Assembly: GCF_015207605.1 (NCBI RefSeq)
Contig: NZ_JADEWO010000004.1
Location: 124,001-188,000 of the forward strand
Length of the DNA: 64,000 bases
Reading direction: 5' to 3'
Origin: Oculatella sp. LEGE 06141
GTDB taxonomy: Bacteria > Cyanobacteriota > Cyanobacteriia > Elainellales > Elainellaceae
The notes below the pieces were generated by a model. It saw nothing but the letters and a program-made list of their open reading frames with translations, made no database searches and was not told the DNA's origin. Made by a program: the position numbers and the translations under genes. Position 1 is the stretch's first letter. Each line of letters begins with the position of its first letter. This document shows positions 8,883 through 18,957 of this stretch, in pieces.

Positions 8883-9108
8883 GGTGAAAAGATGGAGCGA
8901 TCGCCCCATTCTTTCCTGAAGAAAGAACTAGCCGAACAATCGATTGCTTTGGAATATTTTACAGCGTTGCTGTTATTTTCTCTGGCGAAGCGATTGCTTG
9001 AAAATCAGCTTATGCAACTTTGTTAAAAATCGGCCTGTTTTACGAGAAAATCTAATATAGATACTTTTGAATCTACTCTCCTCTACACTCAGGCTACTAG
9101 CACAATTT

Positions 9109-9921
9109 ATGAAGTCCTATCTCGCAGCGGCAGTGCAAATGAACAGTCTGCCAGATTTGCAGAAAAATCTAGCGCAGGCGGAAGATTTGATTGACCTTGC
9201 AGTGCGGCAAGGAGCCGAACTGATTGGGTTGCCCGAAAATTTCTCATTCTTGGGTGATGAAGAATCCAAGATGACTCAAGCAGAGGCGATCGCCCAAAGT
9301 AGCGAGAAATTTCTCCGAACAATGGCGCAGCGGTATCAAGTAACGCTGTTGGGCGGTGGCTTTCCGGTCCCGACTGAAGATGGAAAGGTTTACAACACGG
9401 CTTTGTTGATTGGGCCAAACGGCGAAGAACTGGCTCGCTATCAAAAAGTTCACCTTTTTGATGTCGATCTGCCGGATGGCAATACCTATCGAGAATCCAT
9501 CACCGTGTTAGCTGGGGTGCAGTTGCCGCCGGTGTACCCCTCAAAAGAGTTAGGGAATGTCGGGCTTTCGGTATGCTACGACGTGCGCTTTCCAGAGCTG
9601 TATCGGCATCTGTCGCAGATGGGTGCCGAGGTCTTGTTTGTTCCCGCTGCTTTTACGGCCTACACAGGCAAAGATCACTGGCAGATTTTGTTGCAGGCAA
9701 GAGCGATCGAAAACACTTGCTACATTATTGCCCCGGCGCAGACGGGGAAACACAATCATCTGCGTCAATCCCACGGTCATGCGGTCATTGTTGACCCCTG
9801 GGGGCTGGTACTGGCCGATGCCGGAGACAAACCGGGAGTGGCGATCGCCTCAATCGAGCCAACCCGTATTGAACAAGTTCGGCGGCAAATGCCATCGTTA
9901 CAACATCGCGTTTTTATCTAA
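9109..9921 (+). CDS. Carbon-nitrogen hydrolase (nitrilase superfamily, Nit/deaminated-glutathione amidase-like)
   Basis: The start is placed at ATG 9109; the TTG at 9067 only adds residues before the conserved first strand. The protein has 270 residues. The catalytic triad of the superfamily is visible: Glu in LPENFSF (about residue 43), Lys in YQKVHLFD (about 114) and Cys in SVCYDVRFPE (about 155). The KVHLFDVDLP and YDVRFPELYR motifs match the NIT1/NIT2 branch, whose members hydrolyse omega-amides or deaminated glutathione as metabolite repair. The exact substrate is inferred only. It stands alone downstream of the repeat-rich islet, with no clear ribosome site. Confidence 0.88.
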   Translation: MKSYLAAAVQMNSLPDLQKNLAQAEDLIDLAVRQGAELIGLPENFSFLGDEESKMTQAEAIAQSSEKFLRTMAQRYQVTLLGGGFPVPTEDGKVYNTALLIGPNGEELARYQKVHLFDVDLPDGNTYRESITVLAGVQLPPVYPSKELGNVGLSVCYDVRFPELYRHLSQMGAEVLFVPAAFTAYTGKDHWQILLQARAIENTCYIIAPAQTGKHNHLRQSHGHAVIVDPWGLVLADAGDKPGVAIASIEPTRIEQVRRQMPSLQHRVFI

Positions 9922-10006
9922 GCTTGAGCGTTCGATCGCCTAAATCTTCTGAACTCATAACTTGAAGTAGTCCTCAACCTATAAAGAAACTTGTACATTA
10001 GACAGG

Positions 10007-11530
10007 ATGAGTTCTGCTGGATGCATGGTTAACCTGACTGCTTGGGTAACCTCCCTCACCCCTGTTCCTTCCCCATGGCTCCCTGCACACGGAGTGCCAC
10101 TCGTTGCCTCGGCTCCATCTGCTGAAGCAGAGTTGGGGCCTATTGTGTTGGCTGGCGTGTTGTTGAGTTTGGTTTGCATTTACTTCGCCGCGAAACTTGG
10201 AGGCGAAATCTGTGCCCGTCTCAACTTGCCACCTGTCTTAGGCGAACTAGTGGGCGGTGTGGTTGTGGGAGTATCTGCCCTGAACCTGATTGTTTTTCCA
10301 GAGAGTACGGCAGATGGTGCTAACTCGCTGATTATGCGCTTCCTTGAAGCAACAGACGGTCTTCAACCCGAATCAGCGCTGAGCGTGTTTAAAGCTCAGA
10401 GTGAAGTGATCTCCATCCTGGCTGAGATGGGAGTCATTATTCTTTTGTTTGAAATCGGCCTGGAATCCGATTTAAAGGAGTTAATTCGGGTTGGCCCCCA
10501 GGCCGCTGTTGTGGCGGTTGTAGGGGTGGTTGCTCCGTTTGCAGCCGGAACCGCAGGTCTAATTGGCCTGTTCGGAGTACCGGCTGTTCCGGCTATCTTT
10601 GCGGGAGCGGCATTGACAGCGACCAGCATTGGCATCACGGCCAAAGTTCTAGCAGAAATCCAACGCCTCAGTTCTAAAGAAGGGCAAATTATTATTGGAG
10701 CCGCCGTCTTAGACGATGTGCTGGGCATTATTGTGCTGGCTGTGGTTTCCAGTTTGGCTAAAACTGGCGAAGTTCGGATATTCAACGTTGTTTATCTGAT
10801 TGTTAGTGCCGCCGTCTTCCTAATTGGAGCCATCCTGATTGGTCGCTTGTTAAATCCCTACTTTGTGGCGCTAGTCAACCGGATGCAGACGCGAGGACAG
10901 CTAATTTTGTCGTCGCTGGTGTTTGCGTTTGTCCTGGCTTACATCGGTGCTGCAATCCAACTGGAAGCGATCTTGGGCGCATTTGCCGCCGGGTTGATTC
11001 TGGCCGAAACCGATAAGCGGGAAGAACTGGAAGAGCAAATTATTCCGATCGCCGATATGCTGGTGCCCATCTTTTTTGTTACCGTGGGCGCTCGAACCGA
11101 CCTGAGCGTGCTGAACCCCGCTGTTCCCAGCAACCGAGAAGGCTTGGGTATTGCTGCATTTTTAATTGTGGTCGCCATCATCGGTAAAGTCATCACCGGA
11201 TTTACCGTCTTTGGTCAACCCGGCATCAACCGCTGGGCGATTGGAGTAGGAATGGTGCCGCGAGGTGAGGTGGGACTTGTCTTTGCTGGTGTTGGCTCGG
11301 CTAGCGGTGTGCTGTCCGAATCGCTGGATGCGGCGATTATTGTGATGGTTATTCTGACGACCTTCCTGGCTCCGCCCCTGTTGCGAGTCGTCTTTCAGGA
11401 TTCGGCAGATGATGTTAAAGAGCCTGAGTTATCTCCTGTGTTAGAGGGAGGAGACAGTAAAGCCTTCACGACTGGACAAGCGATTAAAGAAGCAGAAGAA
11501 ATAGAATCATCTCTTCAAGAGCCTCATTAG
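10007..11530 (+). CDS. CPA2-type Na+/H+ antiporter (NhaS3-like)
   Basis: A 507-residue membrane protein with about 11-13 hydrophobic segments. The segment around AAVLDDVLGIIVLAV carries the paired Asp ion-binding site of CPA2 exchangers, and the ALTATSIGITAKVL and EIGLESDLKELIRVG blocks are characteristic of the NapA/KefB/NhaS3 group. In cyanobacteria the NhaS3 type is a thylakoid or plasma-membrane Na+/H+ antiporter important for ion homeostasis; assignment to that branch is inferred from motif similarity. The Pro-rich segment at the N-terminus and the acidic C-terminal tail (from about 470) are unusual additions. ATG 10025 is an alternative start. A perfect hairpin follows at 11603-11639. 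Confidence 0.88.
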   Translation: MSSAGCMVNLTAWVTSLTPVPSPWLPAHGVPLVASAPSAEAELGPIVLAGVLLSLVCIYFAAKLGGEICARLNLPPVLGELVGGVVVGVSALNLIVFPESTADGANSLIMRFLEATDGLQPESALSVFKAQSEVISILAEMGVIILLFEIGLESDLKELIRVGPQAAVVAVVGVVAPFAAGTAGLIGLFGVPAVPAIFAGAALTATSIGITAKVLAEIQRLSSKEGQIIIGAAVLDDVLGIIVLAVVSSLAKTGEVRIFNVVYLIVSAAVFLIGAILIGRLLNPYFVALVNRMQTRGQLILSSLVFAFVLAYIGAAIQLEAILGAFAAGLILAETDKREELEEQIIPIADMLVPIFFVTVGARTDLSVLNPAVPSNREGLGIAAFLIVVAIIGKVITGFTVFGQPGINRWAIGVGMVPRGEVGLVFAGVGSASGVLSESLDAAIIVMVILTTFLAPPLLRVVFQDSADDVKEPELSPVLEGGDSKAFTTGQAIKEAEEIESSLQEPH

Positions 11531-11929
11531 CATTGTCTGTGAGGATCGTTGCATTCAGCAACCTGTAGTAGGGCGTGATGCCCCTACATCCTTAATCATC
11601 ACAAGACGGCAGAGACCAGGTAACGGTTTCTGCCGTCTTCAGGCTAATATTCTGACGGTTAAATTTAGAGGTAAAACGGTGTTGGCGGTGTCAGTCGCCT
11701 GTGCTAAGCGAATCGATTTCAAGAATGACCCATCAATCTAAATTTCAAAATCTAAAATTGATACATAGTTCGCTGGTTGTAGCCCTCTTTCAACGCGTGG
11801 TATACCGTTGTCCGTTACGGCGTCTTCCACCGAGCTATAAGTTTATGGTTACTTCACACTAACGGTGGAAGCAGTTACAGCATCGCTTTGGTGGCTGTGC
11901 TATCAATGGACGCAGTGTTGCTGTTGAAA
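11531..11929. other. Intergenic region with hairpins
   Basis: About 400 bases between the antiporter and tRNA-Val. It contains an imperfect inverted repeat around 11567-11587 ending GCCCCTAC (a dispersed cyanobacterial type), a perfect 11-base hairpin (listed separately), and a second 9-base stem CTTCCACCG/CGGTGGAAG (11824-11832/11863-11871) with a 30-base loop. A small RNA in 11750-11880 is possible but unsupported. No coding frame is supported. Confidence 0.45.
11603..11639 (+). terminator. Hairpin downstream of the antiporter gene
   Basis: AAGACGGCAGA (11603-11613) pairs exactly with TCTGCCGTCTT (11629-11639) over a 15-base loop. It is 72 bases past the antiporter stop. A T-run is absent, so intrinsic termination is uncertain. 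Confidence 0.4.
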
Positions 11930-12001
<72 letters not shown>

Positions 12002-12496
12002 AAGGCTTCTAAATGTAACACGGAGAGTCGATCGACAACAACTCAAAATCGAGGCAGCTCAATTTTTGCTGCTGGTTAAAGCGTAATCCTGTTAATCTGT
12101 CAGGCTTGACAGGGATGATGGCTTAACCAGTCTGCTTGGATTCAATCTGCTTAGGGCAAACAAACGCTAACGAGGCGAATAAGTGATTAGGATTTGAGAG
12201 TTGCGACGCAATTTGCTACGGTTTATTACAGTTCGTTATATGTTCTTCATATCCTTTCCTGGTGGTTCAAATTAGTGGTAGTACTTCCGTCCCATTTCTC
12301 TTGAGTCGTCTTTGGAGGTCAATGGCCTAGCACGTTCTGATCGAGCTGGCTGGGACTAACTCTTGGCTCTGTTACTCTGAAGCGATCGCCAGATGTCATT
12401 ATTAATCTGCATCACTTAGCGATCGCGCAATCGGTGACGCTGTTTAAGCCCCGTTCAAAATCTCCGTTGCAGGCAATTTTTAAGGTGAGTAGTTTC
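12002..12496. other. Intergenic region upstream of glgB
   Basis: About 495 bases between the divergent tRNA-Val and glgB. It includes the tRNA promoter side and the 5' leader of glgB. HIP1-related sites occur at 12381 and 12420. The open frame at 12434-12496 is treated as non-coding because the ribosome site and homology both point to 12497. Nothing else was recognised. Confidence 0.45.
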
Positions 12497-14788
12497 ATGT
12501 CGATGACCGTTACTCCAGAACAGATCGATCGCATTGTTTGGAACCAGCACCAAGACCCGTTTGAAATCTTGGGCCCCCATCAGCTTGAACAGGACGGAAA
12601 ACCCGTATGGGTCGTGCGTGCATACCTCCCTAATGCTGATGCGGCATGGGTTGTTTTACCTGAAGAACGGAAAGAATACCCCATGCAGGCTGTGCATCAT
12701 CCTCATTTTTATGAAAGCACTCTGGAAGTAGCGGAGTTGGCAAATTACCAGATCCGCGTCAGAGAAGGGGAACACGAACGAGTCATTTATGACCCCTACG
12801 CGTTTCGGTCGCCCCACATGACCGATTTTGATCTGCACCTGTTTGGTGAAGGAAATCACCACCGCCTCTACGAAAAACTGGGAGCGCATCTATCTGAGTT
12901 GAATGGGGTTAAAGGCGTGCTGTTTGCCGTATGGGCACCCAATGCCCGTAATGTTTCTGTCATTGGAGATTTTAACCACTGGGATGGACGCAAACATCAG
13001 ATGCGGCGGATCGGTAGCGGTATCTGGGAACTGTTTATTCCAGATTTAACAGTAGGCGAGCACTATAAGTACGAAGTTAAAAATGACGCGGGTCATATTT
13101 ACGAAAAGTCTGACCCCTATGGATTCCAGCAAGAGGTACGTCCCAAAACGGCCTCGATTGTTACAGATGTGGATGATTATACGTGGGGCGATCGCGACTG
13201 GATGGAACAGCGCCGCCACACCGATCCGTTAACTCAGCCCATTTCGGTTTACGAAGTTCATATGGGTTCCTGGCTCAACGCTTCTGCCTCCGAACCTGCC
13301 ACCACCCCGGATGGCGAGATTATTCCTCCGGTGATTGTGGCTGAACTCAAGCCTGGTGCGCGCTTCCTCACCTATCGAGAACTGGCGGCCAAGCTAATTC
13401 CCTACGTTAAAGAGCTTGGGTTTACCCACATTGAGATGTTGCCGCTCGCCGAACATCCCTTTGATGGCTCCTGGGGATATCAGGTGACGGGTTACTATGC
13501 CGCCACTTCTCGGTATGGTACCCCCCAGGACTTGATGTATTTCATCGATCAGTGCCATCAAAACGGCATTGGTGTGATTATGGACTGGGTGCCCGGACAT
13601 TTCCCAAAAGATGGGCATGGATTGGCTCACTTTGATGGCACCGCACTCTACGAACATGCCGATCCACGTCGGGGCGAACACAAAGAGTGGGGAACGCTCG
13701 TTTTTAATTACTCGCGCCACGAAGTCCGTAACTTTTTGGTTGCCAACGTTTTATTTTGGTTTGACAAATACCATATTGATGGCATTCGAGTCGATGCAGT
13801 CGCCTCGATGCTATACCTCGACTACTGCCGCAAAGAGGGCGAATGGTTGCCCAACCAGTACGGCGGGCGAGAAAATATTGAGGCGGCAGATTTTCTGCGC
13901 CAGATGAACCACGTGCTGTTTAGCCATTATCCAGGGGCACTGTCGATCGCAGAGGAGTCAACGTCCTGGCCGATGGTATCGTGGCCCACCTACGTCGGTG
14001 GATTGGGCTTTAACCTCAAGTGGAACATGGGGTGGATGCACGACATGTTGGATTATTTCAACATGGACCCGTGGTTCCGGCAGTTTCACCAAAACAACGT
14101 CACCTTTAGCATCATGTATGCGTTCAGCGAAAACTTTATGCTGGCGCTCTCCCACGATGAAGTGGTGCATGGCAAGAGCAACATGATTGGCAAGATGCCG
14201 GGAGACGAATGGCAAAAGTTTGCTAATCTGCGCTGTCTTTACTCTTACATGTTTACGCACCCCGGCAAAAAGACGCTGTTCATGAGCATGGAGTTTGGGC
14301 AGTGGAGCGAGTGGAACGTTTGGGGCGATCTGGATTGGAACTTATTGCAGTTTGAATCCCACCAAAAGTTAAAGCGGTTTGTGACCGAAATCAATCGTCT
14401 GTACTGCACAGAACCCGCTTTATATACTCAGGATTTCTCCCACGACGGCTTTGAGTGGATCGACTGTAGCGATAACCGCCATAGCGTTGTGTCATTCCTG
14501 CGTAAGGCAAAAGAGTCGGACGAGTTTGTTGTTACCGTTTGCAACTTTACCCCTCAGCCTCATTCCCACTACCGAGTTGGGGTGCCAAAACCTGGATTCT
14601 ATACTGAACTATTCAACAGTGATGCCCGTGAGTATGGCGGCAGCAACATGGGTAACCTGGGGGGTAAGTGGGCAGAGGAATGGTCGTATCACAATCGTCC
14701 TTACTCGATTGATCTCTGCTTACCGCCGCTTAGTGTGCTGGTATTGAAGCTCGATTCTCAAAAATCACTGGAGGCGATGAAGGCTTAG
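12497..14788 (+). CDS. glgB: 1,4-alpha-glucan branching enzyme
   Basis: The start is ATG 12497 because AAGGTGAG lies a few bases upstream and the family begins [19 protein letters not shown]. The 763-residue protein has the usual order: N-terminal CBM48-like modules (about 20-210; [20 protein letters not shown]), a GH13 barrel with [11 protein letters not shown] (Asp nucleophile), IAEESTSW (Glu acid/base) and LSHDEVVHG, then the C-terminal beta domain. It forms alpha-1,6 branches in glycogen in the cytosol. The length is typical for cyanobacteria. It stands alone; other glycogen genes are not adjacent. A strong terminator follows at 14898. Confidence 0.97.
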   Translation: MSMTVTPEQIDRIVWNQHQDPFEILGPHQLEQDGKPVWVVRAYLPNADAAWVVLPEERKEYPMQAVHHPHFYESTLEVAELANYQIRVREGEHERVIYDPYAFRSPHMTDFDLHLFGEGNHHRLYEKLGAHLSELNGVKGVLFAVWAPNARNVSVIGDFNHWDGRKHQMRRIGSGIWELFIPDLTVGEHYKYEVKNDAGHIYEKSDPYGFQQEVRPKTASIVTDVDDYTWGDRDWMEQRRHTDPLTQPISVYEVHMGSWLNASASEPATTPDGEIIPPVIVAELKPGARFLTYRELAAKLIPYVKELGFTHIEMLPLAEHPFDGSWGYQVTGYYAATSRYGTPQDLMYFIDQCHQNGIGVIMDWVPGHFPKDGHGLAHFDGTALYEHADPRRGEHKEWGTLVFNYSRHEVRNFLVANVLFWFDKYHIDGIRVDAVASMLYLDYCRKEGEWLPNQYGGRENIEAADFLRQMNHVLFSHYPGALSIAEESTSWPMVSWPTYVGGLGFNLKWNMGWMHDMLDYFNMDPWFRQFHQNNVTFSIMYAFSENFMLALSHDEVVHGKSNMIGKMPGDEWQKFANLRCLYSYMFTHPGKKTLFMSMEFGQWSEWNVWGDLDWNLLQFESHQKLKRFVTEINRLYCTEPALYTQDFSHDGFEWIDCSDNRHSVVSFLRKAKESDEFVVTVCNFTPQPHSHYRVGVPKPGFYTELFNSDAREYGGSNMGNLGGKWAEEWSYHNRPYSIDLCLPPLSVLVLKLDSQKSLEAMKA

Positions 14789-14897
14789 GGACAGGAATTG
14801 CTTTTTGAGAATCACCCTATTAGATGAACCGAAAGGATGAGGTCTAATCGCGGTGAATTGCCTTAAGTTGTTACTATAAGTGACGTTCATATTTGAT

Positions 14898-14931
14898 GAC
14901 CCGGTGGGGGGCTGCCGGGTCTTTTATTTTT
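14898..14931 (+). terminator. Rho-independent terminator of glgB
   Basis: GACCCGG (14898-14904) pairs with CCGGGTC (14915-14921) over a 10-base loop, followed at once by TTTTATTTTT. It lies about 110 bases past the glgB stop. Confidence 0.85.
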
Positions 14932-15057
14932 AAACCTTCTCCGTTGTTAGGAATTAGTTTCAACTGGAGGCGATCGCCCCACTAATTTAACGATTGGGTC
15001 TTTGCTAGAATTTGAGCGCTAAGGTGATGAAGGTAGGCGTATCTTCTTGATAGCGAT

Positions 15058-15420
15058 ATGAACCCTCAAAACAGAGAAGAAGACCTGCGGCGACGAGAGC
15101 AAGAATTGCAAGAGCGGGAGCTGGCGATGCGGCTCCGAGAGTTAGAAGCTGAGGTCGAGCAGCCGCCTCACTACAATACGGTGAAACATACTCTGGCGAA
15201 GCGCGATCCGCTGAAGCACAATACCGTGGAACATCAGAGCCGCAGAGGTTCGATGCAGCGCGGCTTCCATCAGCTCCTGGCTTTTGCAAAATTTCTGGTG
15301 GTTGTGGTGGCGGTGGCGGTGGCGTTCCGGATTGCGACCCGGTTAGCCGGAATAGTGATTGTAGTGGCACTGGCCTGGGTCGCTTACAAACTGTTTTTTG
15401 ATGGCGATCGCGACGCATAG
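15058..15420 (+). CDS. Small coiled-coil membrane protein, function unknown
   Basis: A 120-residue protein. Residues about 5-35 are a highly charged Glu/Arg helix (RRREQELQERELAMRLRE) likely to form a coiled coil, followed by a basic linker. Residues about 76-112 hold one or two hydrophobic segments rich in Val/Ala. The family was not recognised. The frame is better supported than the opposite-strand frame covering the same bases because of its charge periodicity and defined membrane segment. No clear ribosome site was found. It stands alone between the glgB terminator and the secreted hydrolase. Confidence 0.65.
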   Translation: MNPQNREEDLRRREQELQERELAMRLRELEAEVEQPPHYNTVKHTLAKRDPLKHNTVEHQSRRGSMQRGFHQLLAFAKFLVVVVAVAVAFRIATRLAGIVIVVALAWVAYKLFFDGDRDA

Positions 15421-15747
15421 CTCTCTAGCGTCAGGGATATGTGCTGGTAGCGGAGATGCTCCAGACAAGGTTTCGTTGCGCCGAGTTAGAGCAGCACAAA
15501 CAACCTGATTCAGGCAATGGGACGATTCTTACTGAAACAGTGCTGCGGGTTATCCATCCCTGGAGGACGTGTCCTCGATCGCTAATTTTTGTGCTGAGAT
15601 GAATACTGGAATCAATAGTTTGAAGAGTGTGTAAAGCTTCACCAGAACCCTTGGTAGTATTACTTATTCCTGATAATTTGTAGCTAGAATTACAGACTGC
15701 TCTTCACTCGTTGTTTGTATTCCGCGACAAGCTCTTGGAGAACCAAA
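15421..15747. other. Intergenic region upstream of the SGNH hydrolase
   Basis: About 330 bases. The last part contains the leader and the GGAG ribosome site (15737-15740) of the hydrolase. No repeats, RNA gene or promoter were identified with confidence. Confidence 0.4.
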
Positions 15748-17370
15748 ATGCCGCCCATCCGGATCGAAGCTGAAGATATGAGCCTGTTGGCTTATCAGGT
15801 TGAATTAGACAGAAGTCCTGCTTCGGGCGGCAAGCTTATTACTCTTCCTGCTGGTGTTCCTCAAGGGATTGCAACCACCCTGTTTTCGGGCACAAGCGGC
15901 GTTTATAACGTGGTCATTGGTTACTTCGACGAAAATGATGGGGAGTCTTCCCTGTCTGTGCAGGTGGGAGGCAACGTTTCAAGCTGGCGTTATGACCAAA
16001 ACTTGAAGGACGGCGGAGTTAGCGCCAAGAACCTGGTGCAACGCACGCTGTTTGAAGGGGTACAAATTGCGACTGGCGAAATGATCACGATCGCCGGAAC
16101 GGCCGACCGCAACGAGTTTGCCCGAGTCGATTATCTGGAATTTATTCCCGTTGACCGCTCGAACGCCCCCTTGCCAGTGCAACCTGCCCCCGAAGTGCCC
16201 CGCGTCTCTCCACTGGAAACCAATACGCTGTTGCAAGGCGGGGTTCGCAACAGTTCATTCCGTGGCACCGAGGCGGTAGACACTCTAACCTATGCTCAGG
16301 CAACCGGTGGTGTTGTGGTTGACCTGGGTGCTGGAGTGGCAAGGCGAGAATTCGCGCCGTCGTCTGCCCAACCGCTTAAAGTAATGGCGATCGGCGACTC
16401 CATCACCTACGGAGTGGTGAACAGCAAAACTCAACCCTATGTGACCGAGACAGGGGGGTACCGTACAGTCCTGTGGGAACAGTTCTCGCAGAGTGGCCTG
16501 AGTAGTGCGATCGACTTTGTTGGCTCCCAGAAGAACGGGCCAAGTACCATCGATACCGATCACGAAGGGCATCGGAGCAAGCCAATTAACTTCATCGCTA
16601 CCCGAATCAAAGGATGGCTGAAGACCCAACAGCCAGATGTGGTGCTGCTGATGGCAGGCACGAATGATATGAAGCAGGGGGATGCTGGCACCGCTCATCG
16701 GCGCTTGAGCAAGCTAATTGACGAAATTGCCAAAGAGTCGCCCAACGTTCATGTCCTGGTCGCGTCGATTCCACCGATTCCTAGGGACGAAAAGCAGCAG
16801 CAAAATGCAATCGCTTTCAATCGAGAACTGCCTGGGATGGTGGATGAAAAGCTGGCTCAAGGCAAAAAGGTTAGTTTTGTTGATATGGCTGGTCGCCTTA
16901 CCGCCAACGATATTGCCGATGGCGTGCATCCCACGACAGATGGCTACGCCAAAATGGCAGATGCCTGGTATTCCTGGTTGGCTGGCGGTCAAGATACAAT
17001 CGCCCACATTGAGAATGTCACCGGAACCGCCTACGACGACACGCTGACTGGAGATGACGGCGTGAATGTACTCAAGGGTGGTGCCGGTAACGATACGTTG
17101 ATTGGGGCAGGCGGTAATGATTTGCTTTATGGCCAAGCAGGCAACGATACGTTTGTGATTGCGGCGGGCAAGGGTACAGATACGATCGCCGACTTTGAAG
17201 TAGGGCGCGACTTGATTGGGCTAGCGGGTGGCTTAAGCTTTGGGCAGTTGACGATCGCACAACGCAACAGCAACGACACCGCCATTACTCTGGCAAACAA
17301 TGAAGTATTGGCTGTTTTAACTGGCATCCAGCCTACCGCTATTACATCCAATGCCTTTACGGTTGTTTAA
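15748..17370 (+). CDS. Secreted SGNH/GDSL hydrolase with CBM-like N-terminus and RTX calcium-binding repeats
   Basis: The start is ATG 15748 (GGAG seven bases upstream); the earlier TTG frame is rejected. The 540-residue protein has three parts. Residues 1-135 begin IEAEDM and look like a CBM6/35-type carbohydrate-binding beta-sandwich. Residues about 208-411 are an SGNH hydrolase with GDSIT (Ser218), GTND (Asn306) and DGVHP (Asp391/His394). The C-terminus has RTX nonapeptides (GGAGNDTLIG, GGNDLLYG, AGNDTF) and a C-terminal secretion-like tail. There is no signal peptide, as expected for type I secretion. Likely an extracellular esterase or deacetylase acting on polysaccharide, with the substrate unknown. 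The hydrolase seems nested inside an RTX unit (see findings). Confidence 0.88.
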   Translation: MPPIRIEAEDMSLLAYQVELDRSPASGGKLITLPAGVPQGIATTLFSGTSGVYNVVIGYFDENDGESSLSVQVGGNVSSWRYDQNLKDGGVSAKNLVQRTLFEGVQIATGEMITIAGTADRNEFARVDYLEFIPVDRSNAPLPVQPAPEVPRVSPLETNTLLQGGVRNSSFRGTEAVDTLTYAQATGGVVVDLGAGVARREFAPSSAQPLKVMAIGDSITYGVVNSKTQPYVTETGGYRTVLWEQFSQSGLSSAIDFVGSQKNGPSTIDTDHEGHRSKPINFIATRIKGWLKTQQPDVVLLMAGTNDMKQGDAGTAHRRLSKLIDEIAKESPNVHVLVASIPPIPRDEKQQQNAIAFNRELPGMVDEKLAQGKKVSFVDMAGRLTANDIADGVHPTTDGYAKMADAWYSWLAGGQDTIAHIENVTGTAYDDTLTGDDGVNVLKGGAGNDTLIGAGGNDLLYGQAGNDTFVIAAGKGTDTIADFEVGRDLIGLAGGLSFGQLTIAQRNSNDTAITLANNEVLAVLTGIQPTAITSNAFTVV

Positions 17371-17402
17371 CACTCATTCAACGAGCGATCGCGGCAGATG
17401 GA

Positions 17403-17430
17403 CGTAGGGGCGAACGGCCAGCCGTTGCAA
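17403..17430. repeat. Dispersed GTAGGGGCGAACGGCC-type repeat fragment
   Basis: The sequence GTAGGGGCGAACGGCCAGCC between the hydrolase and the GMC gene resembles the inverted-repeat spacers ending in GCCCCTAC that are scattered in many cyanobacterial genomes. Only one arm is recognisable here. It may assist transcript ends of the two converging genes. Confidence 0.35.
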
Positions 17431-17448
17431 CAGTGTTGCTTGCATCGC

Positions 17449-18948
17449 CTACAACTGCTCAATTAAGCGATCGCCCACCCGCAAAGCATTAGCAATTACC
17501 GTTAAGCCGGGGCTGACGCTGGCATGGGATGGGAAAAAGCTGCTGTCTACAACATAAAGGTTATGCACGTCGTGGGTACGGCAGTTGAGATCCAGCACAG
17601 ACGTTTGCGGGTCTTCTCCAAACCGACAGGTACCGCACTGATGAGCCACGACCTGAATAGGCATATCGCTGCGAGGATGAGTGGTGCGGTTGAATACATT
17701 GGGCTGAGCCTGCTCAACGCTTTTTAAGATATCCACCCAACGGTAAACCAGGCGATCGTGTGCTTCAACATTGTTGGCAGTGTAGTCAATTCGCAGTTTG
17801 TTGCCCACATAGTGAACGCGATTGTTGGAGTTGGGCAAATCTTCTGTTTTCAGCCACCAACCGATGGAATGGGTTGCTAACTGCCGCAAACCAAAATTTG
17901 GCATGAGTCTAGACAACGCCGATAAAATCGGCGGGGCTTCTGCAAAAATGACATCTTGAAAAATGCCGCCCGAGTTTTGCACATGCCCCATCGGATACGG
18001 AAAATCCTTGTCTCCCCAGTAAAAATCATTCAACCCCAGTGTGCGGGGAAACGCCCCGGAGTTAGCACCAGAGGTTAACTGCACCACAACCGAGAGCAGT
18101 TGTTTCATCAAATTTCGCCCCACCTGGCCAGAGCGATTGGCAATGCCGTTGGGATACGTTTCGTTGCCAGACCGCAACAGCAATGCTGCCGAATTCACGG
18201 CACCACAGGCCAGCACCACAATACCGCCTAAAAATAGATAGGACTGTGCTCCAATCGTTGCCTCAACCGCTTTGATTTCGGTACCGGAGGGGTTCGTATG
18301 CAGCGCAACAACCTGAGCAGAGGTTTTGAGCGTTACATTGTCGTGGTTGAGGATTGGACTCACTCCGGTGTCTTCGGCATCGGTTCTGCCGCGATCGCCC
18401 AACCCAAGCGGCAAATGAGTAGGATGCAACCCCTGCTGCGCCAGCGTCTCGCCAATGCGTTGCACTAGCGGCTCGTGGTCAACTTCTGCAAAGGGATAGG
18501 CTTCGCTATGGGGTGGCTCAGTCGGATCAGCTCCGATCTTGCCGTGGACTTGATAGAGTTGTTCGGCTTCGGTGTAATAAGGCTCGAAGTCCTGGTAGTT
18601 CAACGGCCATGCGGGAGACAATCCACCCTGATGCTGCACTTGCTCAAAGTCACGTTCGCGCATTCGCTGTAACACGCCGCTCCAGATCTTGGTGTTGCCG
18701 CCCACCGCATAATAGGTTTGCGGATAAAACGGTTCCCCTTCGTTGTCGTACCAGGACTCTGGCGCATGAAATTGCTCTTTCTTAAAAATTTCTGTATCGA
18801 CTAACTCTGAACTCTCGCGATAAATCAAGTCTCCTCGATCGAGCAGCAAGATCTTTTTGCCCGTAGGTGCTAGCTTTCGCGCCAGCGTTCCGCCGCCTGC
18901 ACCCGTGCCAACAATAATGACGTCATAGTATTGGTCGTCAATGATCAT
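17449..18948 (-). CDS. GMC-family FAD oxidoreductase (last gene of the oxidase operon)
   Basis: A 499-residue flavoprotein. The N-terminal FAD-binding motif VGTGAGGGTLARKL (residues about 13-26) is followed by YAVGGNTKIWSGVLQR, which binds the flavin pyrophosphate region. The C-terminal GMC signature has the His of VAHQCGTCRFG and a second active-site segment FPSHASVSPGLTVIANALR. GMC enzymes oxidise alcohols, sugars or polyols; the substrate and electron acceptor here are unknown. Its ribosome site TAGGAG overlaps the stop codon of ctaE and only nine bases separate the frames, so the two are very probably co-transcribed and translationally coupled. No signal peptide is evident, so it is probably cytosolic or membrane-associated. 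Confidence 0.88.
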   Translation of the reverse strand: MIIDDQYYDVIIVGTGAGGGTLARKLAPTGKKILLLDRGDLIYRESSELVDTEIFKKEQFHAPESWYDNEGEPFYPQTYYAVGGNTKIWSGVLQRMRERDFEQVQHQGGLSPAWPLNYQDFEPYYTEAEQLYQVHGKIGADPTEPPHSEAYPFAEVDHEPLVQRIGETLAQQGLHPTHLPLGLGDRGRTDAEDTGVSPILNHDNVTLKTSAQVVALHTNPSGTEIKAVEATIGAQSYLFLGGIVVLACGAVNSAALLLRSGNETYPNGIANRSGQVGRNLMKQLLSVVVQLTSGANSGAFPRTLGLNDFYWGDKDFPYPMGHVQNSGGIFQDVIFAEAPPILSALSRLMPNFGLRQLATHSIGWWLKTEDLPNSNNRVHYVGNKLRIDYTANNVEAHDRLVYRWVDILKSVEQAQPNVFNRTTHPRSDMPIQVVAHQCGTCRFGEDPQTSVLDLNCRTHDVHNLYVVDSSFFPSHASVSPGLTVIANALRVGDRLIEQL

Positions 18949-18957
18949 AGGAATCTC

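Larger units (their letters stand above)
8304..9108. other. Gene-free region packed with repeat elements
   Basis: About 800 bases between the SUKH gene and the amidase. It holds family A copy 2 (8384-8494), a perfect 12-base inverted repeat ACTATGTTTCAA/TTGAAACATAGT at 8501-8512 and 8642-8653, and family B copy 1 (8736-8882). A HIP1-type site and A/T-rich bases follow before the amidase. No coding region is supported. Confidence 0.55.

Noticed and set aside
11603-11639. Hairpin as a definite intrinsic terminator
   Set aside because: The stem is perfect but lacks a T-run, so it is listed only as a candidate.
15005-15418. 137-codon minus-strand frame over the small membrane protein
   Set aside because: The plus-strand product has a clear coiled coil and membrane segment; this one is Pro-rich and shadow-like.
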